From Ricordea florida (lineage: Eukaryota; Cnidaria; Anthozoa; Corallimorpharia; Ricordeidae), in NCBI GenBank assembly GCA_949710005.1, contig OX453272.1, positions 21,384,665 to 21,448,664 on the forward strand: a stretch of DNA of 64,000 nt, written 5' to 3'. Shown here one piece after another: positions 55,562 to 64,000 of the stretch (position 1 is its first letter; every line of letters begins with the position of its first letter). The notes under the pieces are model-generated. The model had not been told where the DNA came from and made no database searches. It worked only from the letters and a program-made list of their open reading frames with translations. The translations under genes were made by a program, and so were the position numbers.

Positions 55562-58500
55562 TCATGATTTATGATTTGCTTTGAGCACTGATAGAAGATA
55601 TGAAATAGTACATCTTAACTTTGGATTTGGTTGGAGGCATTTTCTTTGTCCAGCCACAAAATTACTTCCCATTTTCACTTTGCCACTAACATCTTCCATG
55701 ACCAACCCGAGTGAAAACATATCTGAGGCAAAAGATGGTGGCTGACCAAGAACTATTTCTGGTGCTATATGGCGATGTCGTTTTCTGTACTCTTCTTGTT
55801 TCTGTGCAGTCATCGACTTTTGTTTTGAAGGGGCATCTGATAGCCGAATAGCCTTTCCAAAATCAATCAGCATTGGATGGTTCATATTGTTTACCTCTGT
55901 AAGAATAATGTTGTCACTCTTTACATCTCTGTGGAGAAATCTTTTTGAGTGTAAATGTTCTATTGCTTCACACAATTTCAGTAAAATGTTCTCCGCAGAG
56001 TGCTGTGAAAGGGACATCGATTTACTCTGGAGGGCACGGTACAAAGTACAAGAAGAATTGTGAAGATGATAAAAATATGACACAATGAGATAAGGTTTTT
56101 TTGTCACATTTACCCCAATCAGATGGGGTATTGATGGATGGGAGCATTGTGCTGTAGTATCAGCTTCATATCTGACATCTTGTGCAGAGGACAATTTATT
56201 TAATACTTTGACAGCCACTGGAATGCTCTTGTAATTCTTCTTAACGCACCAACCAAAAACACCCTCCCCAAGTTGATCCTGTATTGTATTTTCTTCTTTA
56301 TCTTTTAAAGAGTTCAATTGATGCCACTCAATCTCAGGAACATTGGACATTACATTCACATCTGTGCCAATCAAGGAAAAAATCTGAAACAAAGGTAAAA
56401 AAAAAATCACTAAACCCACTAAAAATAACCAGTAATTCAAAATTTCTTTGATAATACTGTGAAATTAAATCCATTGCATTTAACTTGTGTTGCCTAAAGA
56501 AATTCCCAATACAGAGGTTGCAGTTGAAATAGCAATTATTTATAATTATGTGATCTGCTATCATTGCAACAGTGAAAATATATAGATTTGTTTGATGCAG
56601 CAGTTTTGTTCAGCATTTTCAACAGAAAAGAAACACAATACGTGACTGGTTCTTCAATATTATTAGTGATCAATGCAATTATTTGTAAATAAAGCAGATG
56701 TTATTAATGACTTCTGAGTAGTATTTCTCTTTGCTATATTTCTTTGCTACATATATGTACTGAGTAATTCAAAAGTTTCGTTGGGACAGACAAGTTCCAT
56801 AGCCATTTCAAAATGGGTTTTTACCTTTGAGTTCCATGTATCCCTGGGAATTTAACTCTCTTAGCCACCACCATTTTCCCACCCATGAAAAGTTAATTTA
56901 AGCCCTACTTTGCAAAATTAGGCATAACATCTTAACCTTTTTCCTTAATGCTGTGTAATTCATTTTTGATGTCAAATACAAATATTTAATAACAACCACA
57001 ATATACAGTTGACCTTTTTGATTGGAAAAACTCTATAAGGGAGAAACTAAAGTTTGTAATGCCAAAAGTTTTAGCCATCTTTCTTATATATTCATTGCAA
57101 TGGTGCTGTATGTAGTAACAAGTTTTTGAAGTTTCCTAAATGCCCTATGCTTTCAATCATGGCTTTCCTCACTAACTGTAGGGACAAATGAGTGTAGTAG
57201 CATGATTGCAACAGGTGAGAAAATGGTAAGGGAAAAAAATTGTTCAGGGTCAGTGAAAAGTTGGGGAATTTCAAATAAAGCCAGGAAAAGCTTAAGTATT
57301 TGAGAGAAGTCAAGGAAAAGTGAAATTTAACAGTACTGAGTAAATTTTTGCCAATTCAGCAATGGTTTGCTGTAACGAAGAATGTGACAGGAAATGCATT
57401 GGATTGGTAGAATTACATGACTGACTAAAACTGATTTTGGGTATCCAAGAAAATAAATCCTTTTTCCATGACTTTCTTATCTTAAGAAACTATAAATCCA
57501 TGTACACTGCATGTCACTTTCTGAAAGCATATTAAATAAATGGGTGAAGAGGTTGGCTGTGAGGGGAGGTTTGAGCCCATTACCAGGATTAATTTGTGAT
57601 TTTTCAAATTTAGTTCGTAAGGGGAATTTTACATTTTTCAGGGAAAAGTCAGGGAATTTCAAAATCCTGTGGCTGTGGCAACCATTACTAGATTCTAAGC
57701 CTAAAAGGAGAAATGGTATTGTTCAGAGTTCAGTAATTTTTACCACCTCTGATACAAACCCTATGCAGAAGAAAACTGTAGTGCTTGTAATAGCAGAGGA
57801 ACCTTTTCCCAGATTAGGACATACACCCCCACCCCATAACAGTATATTATGTTAAACATAAAATAATAATAATTATCATACAATAATAATAATCAGAATA
57901 AATACAAGAAATGAGAAAATACAAAAAGTGTTAATAATATAATAATAAGTAGATACATAAATTGGGGTTTTATTCCTCGGGAAAAAACATAACGAGTTCT
58001 TTAAAAACTAGCTTCGCGAGGTTTTGCGGGAGTCGTATTTCTAGTATAAAATTGTATTATATTCGTTTCCTCATCGGATTGGGTAAGATTTCCGCACAGG
58101 TCCCTACTTCAATATGCATGCTGTAGCCGTACAGTTTCGTTCTCAGAAATGTTTGCACGCGCCTTTTCCAAGACAATTCAACTACTGCATGCATAATGAA
58201 GTAGGAACCTGTGAGGAAATCTTGCCAAAAGTTACACGCGTGAGTTGCATCGCTCGCAATTAGTCCGCCCACACGATTAATTTTACTTGCTTACCTTTGC
58301 CTGCGTCCCAAATCTGGAGGCGCTTGGTTGGTTTCCGCCACTCCTTCTGAGCAACAAATCTTTGTTTTCCTTCCACTTTAAATAATACTTCCGCGCAAGA
58401 AAAAGCAGTCGTTCACGTTGCTTAGTTTCCATCCGCAATCGGTCGGTGAGAACCTCGATGACTGCATTTGCCGTAAACTTACATTTATCATTTTCTTTTC

Positions 58501-58609
58501 TTCTTTGAAGTCGTTTCCTTTTCTTGGCTTGATTTCTCATGCGACGACGCTCGGTAGCGGTATTCTCTCTCCATTTAAACGGGGTTCGTTTCTTCTGTTC
58601 GACTTCCAT
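55562..58609 (-). CDS. Protein kinase carried by the CACTA-like element, two exons
   Basis: Exon 1 (58609-58295) starts at ATG 58609 (MEVEQKKRTPFKW) and ends with donor AAAG|GTAAGC. Exon 2 (56383-55562) starts after acceptor TTTGTTTCAG. Both junctions are phase 0 and the joined frame is open: 105 plus 273 residues. Residues 1-105 are strongly basic and probably coiled (RRRMRNQAKKRKRLQRRK; RKYYLKWKENKDLL). The kinase domain (about 130-375) has the Gly loop LGEGVFGWC, VAVKVL (Lys), catalytic HRDVKSDNIIL, IDFGKA (DFG) and HIAPEIV (APE). Activity is plausible because Lys, HRD, DFG and APE are all present; substrate is unknown. The intron contains a truncated A+B repeat (56495-58045). A hydrophobic stretch read just before exon 2 is intron. 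Basic coiled N-terminus plus this kinase resembles a multicopy family I recall from coral genomes, which needs checking. Confidence 0.78.
56495..58045 (-). mobile_element. Composite repeat unit, B-truncated, minus strand, in the kinase intron
   Basis: It starts (58045, minus strand) at ACTAGAAATACGACTCCCGC, contains all of part A including the embedded CATG-ended repeat (about 57205-57690), then the first 260 bp of part B, and stops at 56495. It corresponds to 1655-3244 in the full copy. It lies entirely within the kinase intron and leaves the splice sites intact. Confidence 0.7.
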
Positions 58610-59226
58610 GATCGAAACACGACCACATATTCCCGCCGAAATGTAACAAAACAGCGCCAAAGTAAGATAGGTACGTAGTGTATGGGACATAATGTACCCA
58701 CATCAAAGTGCGACCTTTGGACTGCCAAGACATAACACTTTTTAACAAAAGTTTAAAAAGGACATTGATAATAATCGAGACTTTCGTCTACTGAAGCAAC
58801 TAGCATTAACCAAAACTCAGCCCCAATATTAGATAAATACACAACAAGACCAAAGGAATACAGGATATTAACACATCATTTTAATTTCAGTTCACCAAAC
58901 AATAAAGCAAGTAATTAAATGTGTAATCCGATCACATGGCGCGTTCGTCTCCGATACGTTACCGTTCGTTATCCGAAGATTTCGCTCGCCGACCTCGTGA
59001 TTTCTGCCCTTTGGATCCTATTCCCACCTATGCTGTGGAGGACCAATGGAACGTCGTACATCTTTCGTAGTGGTTAAAATTTTACTAGATTCTTGTGACT
59101 GAAAGTCGTTTGAATTTTAGGCGCGGTTACTTCGAGCGAACGGTTTCAGCAAGCTCAGTGCAACTCGCCATATTTTCTCGATATTTTTTCTCATTGTAAC
59201 CATCTGATTTCTCCTTTATGTCTGCT
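58610..59226. promoter_or_regulatory. Divergent intergenic region, putative bidirectional promoter
   Basis: About 600 bp between the ATG of the kinase gene (minus) and the first possible ATG of the plus-strand gene (59227). It is richer in GC and CpG (around 58940-59160, for example CGATACGTTACCGTTCG) than its surroundings. No TATA box is assigned. That it drives both genes is inferred from layout. Confidence 0.4.
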
Positions 59227-61206
59227 ATGGCAAAGCAAAAGCCCTCCAGGTCAAGGCATGTCCTTTACACTACCCAGTCTAGGCCGAAAAAAAGCAAGGT
59301 CCTGCTTCGTTGTCTATTGGAAATTTTTACCTCTTTCCCTGACTGTTTCGTTGTTAAATCATTCTTTATAAGGCTCATGTGAGGGACATCTATTGTTCGC
59401 TGACCAATGAGGATGGGGAAGATGTTAAATAGGATCTTTCACACGAGTAAGTTTACGTTCTTATCGTTTTATTTCTGTTTTTGTTTATTTTTTTATATCG
59501 TGTTGCCAGTTTACTAGTTGAGATGCTTACATTATGCAGTGTTTGTTTTGAGTTTTGTGTTGTTGTTGGAGCTCATAAACTGTATCAAACAAAGTACAAT
59601 GGTTTTTAGCAAAAAGCAAACTTCTATCACTATTTTTAAAAGAAGAGTACAAACTCTTAATTTGATCTGATTGCTTATTGGGAGCCACCAGCCTTTCTCA
59701 TATGCACCCTTTCATTATGGAAATAATATGGGATTACCTTAAATTGGGATCTTGTGCACAGAAACAATCCTCTTTGAATAAGAATACCACGCTTAGCCAC
59801 AGTTCTAACACAATTTGTTCTATTGAATTTTAGCTTTAATCAGAGATAACCAGGCTGTACATGCAGCTATATATAGATGGAGTGCGAAGCACTCACATTT
59901 CTGTGCCACTATCCCTCATAAGGGGTAAGTGTATTCCTGGGCTGTAACTTCTCAGATTTGGCTCTGTAGGATGTAGTAACTGTACATCATATGTATTAAT
60001 ATGGTGGAAAATGACATGAATCTTTGTCCAACTTGAACCTTGAGTCTTCTGGGGCGAATCCAGGGTTTTAGCATAAGGGGTTCGATGAAAGGGCAAGGTG
60101 TTTCGTCAAACTCGGGATCAACATAAAGCATTCTTTGGTATCTTTCCGCAAAAAAATGAACTAGTCACAGCATCATAGTCAATAGGCTTTTTGTAATGAA
60201 TGTTCATCATAGCCTAACCTAACAGTCTTTCCGTTGTAATGTTGGTGTGTAAATATCCTTTAACAAGTTTCAAAGCTGTATTTTTTTCTTGCTTGTTATC
60301 AGCCGAATTGACTGGTTTAGTGCAAGCAATTCACAGCAAACAGTTAATGTTAGGGAAAATGTCTGTGAACCAAAAATGTATATGTTTTTATGGAAAAAAC
60401 GTTTTATCTTTATTGAGCAGCAGAGGCTTAAATTGGTTATGAATACATTGCATTTAAGATTGACTGTAATTTTTTTTTATATTTTTTACAAGTCTTGGTC
60501 CTTTTAAGAAATGGTGTTTTCAGTTATGGTGATAACAGTCAATACATTTTTATCTGTTTTCCTGAATGACAGCTGCTATTAGGACCCATTTTAAGACTAA
60601 GAAGAGGCAGGAAAAAGTCAAACAAGCTAATAAGGACAAAGAAGTGCTAAAGGAGCAGCGAATCAGGAACAGAAAGAATGCAGTAAGTATACAGTGTAAA
60701 AAAGTTCATTGTTTCTCTCAAGCCATTACTGTGAAACCAGGTCAAGTGTACCCCCAAGATTGCCTTAAATGAATTCACTATTAGAAGTTGAATCTGTTGA
60801 TAGTTTTAGATTTTAGTTTTATATGCAAATTCCTGCATGTGTAATGAGCAGTGAAATTTATTGGCTAGGTTTTTTTTTTGTTTGAATTTCTGCCAGCTGA
60901 GTTTTGTTGAAATAATTGTAAATGATGATATCACTCATAAATAATTTTTGTTTGTTACAGAAACGACTAAAGAGACAAAAGGCACTTCTACAATCTACCT
61001 CCAGTCCAAAAGAGGAGAAGAGCAGATTTAAAGATTGTTTAAGTGTAGAGTATATGTCTTCAGAACATTCTGTCTCTGAAGACAACTCAGATCAAGAAAA
61101 CAGTTCTGAGGATGAGAATGTACCCAGGAAGAAAGAGGTGCTAAGTAGGAAGCCTCTACCTTGGAGGAACCTAGAACTATATGCCCCTGAATTTGCTCTG
61201 TTGTAA
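59227..61206 (+). CDS. Basic/acidic protein gene of the CACTA-like element
   Basis: Two exons are well supported: 60573-60682, ending at donor GCA|GTAAGT, and 60961-61206, after acceptor TTTGTTACAG, with matching phase. The first encodes a Lys/Arg-rich helix (HFKTKKRQEKVKQANKDK, then EQRIRNRKNA). The second continues KRLKRQKALL, an acidic serine-rich stretch (EHSVSEDNSDQENSSEDEN) and a tail with RKPLPWRNLELYAPEFALL before the stop. A short first exon (59227-59298, MAKQKPSRSRHVLYTTQSRP) is possible, but its donor is weak and the phase to the next exon does not fit, so the true start is open. No domain with known function is recognised. The layout opposite the kinase suggests co-expression. A nuclear or DNA-binding role is only a guess from composition. 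Confidence 0.55.
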
Positions 61207-62689
61207 GGAAATGAAAGTGATTCCAAAGCTCTTGAAAAACTCCATTGTTATTCATGACAGGTCATATTTACAGATATGTGTAGCTTTGCAAATATAACTG
61301 CCTTTATTGATCTTAGCCTATAAAACAGTGTTATAAAGGACCAAGGATGTATATATGTTAAATCACACCAAAATCTATACTGAGAATGTAGATTAGCCTT
61401 AAGAATTCTGTTGGCAAGGAAATCTTACTGGTTGATGCTCTAATGAACATGTTTATTACACTCCTTTGGCTATTGTTTCCAAGTGACGCACAAGATAACA
61501 GGTTACAATGATAGTTTTCCAAATTACATTTTTTTCAGAAGTATGTTTGCTTAACAGGTGACTGGCACCTCGTGAGTAAATATCAACGAGAGTATTTGCA
61601 ACTGACCCACCAGATCAACTTAACCCCCCAAAAAATAATTGGATCTAGGTGCCTCTTGATTTTTGTCATCAGTATGGATTTACATGAAAGCAAACAATTT
61701 AAAAATGACCTAAGAGAAAAAGCAATGAGAGGCAGCATACATAGTGTAGTTATATTTGTAGGCTCGCTAGATTAACCATTTCTATTTATAAATACTAGGT
61801 ACAGTAAAGACCCACATGAAAGAACACATGTTTTGGGGGTTCAGGCTGATTTAGTTCTTATACACATCTGGTGTTTTCTGCAAAATCAGCCTGAAAATGT
61901 TCTGAAAGTGTTTCTGTTTCTAAGAATTAAGTACTTACGTTCTTGTTTTGGGACCAACAACAGTGACAATGGTTATGTTGAAATGCTTTGGAATACTTAC
62001 AGCTAGTCATTTCGTTTAAGGACCCACAATTTCCTTACAACAGGGCAACAGACCATTCTTTAAACATACACAAGAATGATTTTCTTAAGTGATTTGCTTT
62101 GAATGCAATTTCCCTTGCTTTACAAATGATGAAAAATAACTTTTTAACATTACTTTTATTATTTATGTAAATAAAATCTTTCTAATATGCAATTACACAG
62201 TGTTATATCATACAAAAATCAGAAATTGGTGGAAGTTATAAGCCCTTTTTATGGAGGCCAAGGTTAAAATGCCACCAGAATTATAAATTTTGTTTCTTTA
62301 TAAAGTGATAATTATATTATTTTGTACTAAGAAAAATGCCTTTTTTAGAGTTCTAATTAGATTGAAGAAGATTTTGTCATGGAATATAATAGTTTTAATG
62401 AATAAAAGTCTCTCCATAAATAACTATTGTTTGGAAAAAGGAAATGATGGCTATAAGTATTGATCTGATACGTACTTATATATATATTAACATACTGAAA
62501 TTGGGAAAAATATGGAAAGCTGTATATACACCGTAGTTTGTAATTATTTGTTCTGCTTTCACAAAATTAAAAGATGTCTGAGCTAACTTCGGTTTATGGA
62601 ATTAATCATTTAAACAGAAATCAATGCTTGGTCACTAATGGCATTCACCTCAATAATGTTAAAGTCTGAAGACATATACTTGTTAAGAA
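61207..62689. other. AT-rich interior of the CACTA-like element, no gene seen
   Basis: About 1.5 kb with no recognisable domain. The only open frames are short (for example 61572-61775). It separates the plus-strand gene from the right subterminal array. Confidence 0.5.
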
Positions 62690-63640
62690 CTCAGACTTTT
62701 TAATGCAATTATTTGCTGTCCGGTGAAACATGCTCAATATTGAAAGGCGTATGGCATTTACTGGAACCCAATGAAACGTATTCAAACGTTGGACGTTGAA
62801 TATTATTTGCTACCTGAACAAAACATGCTCTAATTTAAGAGTTTAAAGACATTTGCTAACCCTAGCAAAGTTTACACTTTGACTATATTTGCTACCTGAT
62901 CAAACATGTTCAATATTAAGAGATTTGACGACGTTTGCCGGCCCAAGCAAAGTTGGACTTTTGGTTATACTTGCTACCTGAGCAAAAAACTGTACAAAAA
63001 TAAGAGTTTGATCAGATGTGCTGCCCGAGCAAACTCTTTTAAAACTTGAATTTTAACCACATTTGCCGCTCCAAGCAAACTTTCTCGAATTTAGAGTTTG
63101 ATCAAATTTGCAACCCCTAGAAAATTTGGTCAAAGTTGTGGTTTTCCTAACATTAGCTCCGTGAGCATACATGTGTAATGCCGAAAGTTTGGTAACATTT
63201 GCTATACAAACAATCCAGTTCGCTGATAAACATTTGATCATCATAACCACCCCAAACAAACATTGTTCACATTTAATACTTTGCTCATATTTGCAACGTT
63301 GTGTAAACTTTATGAAAATAACAGGTTTACATACTTTTACAAATGGTGCAAAACTGCTCAAAACAAGAGATTTGTGCTCATGTTTGCCCAGTATGCAAAG
63401 ATAGTTCAAACGAACACATTTGCGTACATATTTGAACCATCGGTAAATGATCCCTAAATTCATGACTACACATTATCTTTGCACAAAGATGTAAATCCTG
63501 TGCAAATGCGGCATTTACCGGCATTGCTACGGATAGCAAATCAGGTGCAATATCAGTCTTTGCACTTGCGCAAAATTGTGCAAATGTGGTATTTGCTACA
63601 CCTTTGCTGTAGTTTGTTTACCCTTGTAAATCCATTTTTT
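62690..63640. repeat. Right subterminal repeat array (TTTGCTACC...AGCAAA)
   Basis: A degenerate unit of 33-49 bp recurs with TTTGCTACCTGA-CAAA or TTTGCNNCCCNAGCAAA cores at about 62810, 62852, 62890, 62934, 62967, 63016, 63062 and 63106, with looser versions to 63640. Each core is an imperfect inverted repeat (TTTGC/GCAAA). Together with the left array this fits CACTA subterminal transposase-binding sites. The spacing is too irregular and there is no cas context for a CRISPR array. Confidence 0.78.
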
Positions 63641-63649
63641 CGTCCAGTG

Positions 63650-64000
63650 AGAAAAGTTGATCTCGAAAGGAGCCAAGCTCACCTTGGATAAAGCCATCGA
63701 GATTGCAAGGTCTTTTGAGTCTTCTCAAGCCCAGCTCACAGCCATGGCAACTGAGAACGTGGATGGTTCCATTCACCTTGTACAAAAACAAGATAAAGCA
63801 GAAGGAGCACAGGATTCCCAACACCAAACCCATCCTGTACCCTATCAGCAATCTTCCAAACCTCCTAAGAGAACAAAACCATGCAGAAACTGTGGTCGCC
63901 CCACAACGCGTCCGTCAGATGCCCAGCACGTGGTCAGGCATGCCTCTATCGTAAGAAGCTACGTCACTTTGTAGAGGTCTGTCAGTCAAAAGCCCACAGA
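63650..64000 (+). pseudogene. Gypsy Gag, 3' part, frameshifted, running off the window
   Basis: Gag resumes directly after the CACTG-ended insert: LISKGAKLTLDKAIEIARSF, then a Gln/Pro-rich linker and the start of a zinc knuckle (CRNCGRP). A missing base in the C-run at about 63898 shifts the frame; the rest of the knuckle-like region (RCPARGQACLYRKKLRHF) is in the next frame, up to the window end. The fit to 51759-52201 on the other side of the insert is exact. Confidence 0.82.

Larger units (their letters stand above)
52202..63649. mobile_element. CACTA/EnSpm-like element of 11,448 bp carrying a kinase and a second gene
   Basis: Both ends start CACTGGACGAAAAAA and stay inverted repeats for 24 bp with one mismatch (C against T at position 16). 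The 3-bp duplication AGA is at 52199-52201 and 63650-63652; removing the insert rejoins the gag frame exactly. CACTR termini, a 3-bp duplication and subterminal arrays of short repeats (52215-52690 and 62690-63640) are together typical of CACTA/EnSpm. Inside are a protein kinase gene (minus), a basic/acidic protein gene (plus), a truncated A+B repeat, and a few MITEs. I see no CACTA transposase, so this copy seems non-autonomous or uses unrecognised proteins. Confidence 0.85.

Noticed and set aside
56384-56440. Signal peptide or membrane anchor before the kinase domain (MNYWLFLVGLVIFF)
   Set aside because: This stretch is intron. A strong 3' splice site (TTTGTTTCAG) lies directly before IFSLIGTDV, and exon 1 at 58609-58295 joins in phase.
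41582-58045. One giant 16.5-kb transposon with ACTAGAAATACG inverted ends and an ATAA duplication
   Set aside because: The right-hand ACTAG end at 58045 lies inside the CACTG-ended element (52202-63649), which itself lies in a Gypsy gag. The 58045 end belongs to a separate truncated A+B copy in the kinase intron. The ATAA match is a coincidence in AT-rich DNA.
62690-63640. CRISPR-like repeat array
   Set aside because: The repeats are degenerate with variable spacing, each is an imperfect palindrome, the same words occur at the other end of the element, and the setting is eukaryotic with no cas genes.

Overview
The window is eukaryotic, AT-rich and almost wholly transposon-derived. I see no single-copy host gene, no tRNA or rRNA gene, no CRISPR array and no bacterial-style operon. 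Neptune-like Penelope elements (PLEs) with hammerhead ribozymes, ISL2EU, PIF/Harbinger, a THAP-type transposase, a CR1/Jockey-like LINE with a 2A-like motif, Gypsy elements and a CACTA-type element together suggest an invertebrate metazoan. My best guess is an anthozoan cnidarian (coral or anemone); that rests on the mix of families and is not proven by the sequence.

Region 1 (1-21 kb) is non-coding apart from a broken LINE endonuclease fragment and one PLE (5.2-8.2 kb). It is built from a composite repeat of about 2.3-2.6 kb, here called A+B. One end is the sequence beginning ACTAGAAATACGACTCCCGC and the other is a GC-rich run of small hairpins. Copies lie at 750-3244 (minus), 9941-12540, 12541-14861 and 14862-16927 (plus), with shorter A or B pieces elsewhere. 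Several MITEs sit inside them with readable target duplications.

Region 2 (21-29.5 kb) is a PLE cluster: one copy with an intact 946-codon RT/GIY-YIG frame (minus strand), a nearly identical inverted 5'-truncated copy, and long palindromes centred on hammerhead ribozyme cores.

Region 3 (29.5-41.6 kb) is one decayed ISL2EU transposon with a THAP/DDE transposase (plus) facing a SAP-SWIM-YqaJ nuclease gene (minus). The nuclease gene is split by a complete Harbinger element (37306-41250, TSD TCA) and by an internally deleted Gypsy element (33870-36976, TSD GACCC).

Region 4 (41.6-51.3 kb) is a THAP-transposase element whose multi-exon gene (42155-50104) is interrupted by a near full-length LINE (44072-47501, 7-bp TSD). 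Its left and right flanks match short non-autonomous copies in region 1.

Region 5 (51.3-64 kb) starts with a Gypsy LTR, primer-binding site and gag. The gag is cut by an 11,448-bp element (52202-63649) with CACTG termini, a 24-bp terminal inverted repeat, a 3-bp AGA duplication and subterminal arrays of TTTGC/GCAAA repeats. It contains no transposase I recognise. It does carry a two-exon protein kinase gene with a continuous frame, and a divergent gene for a basic/acidic protein. This gene-carrying element is the most unusual object in the window.
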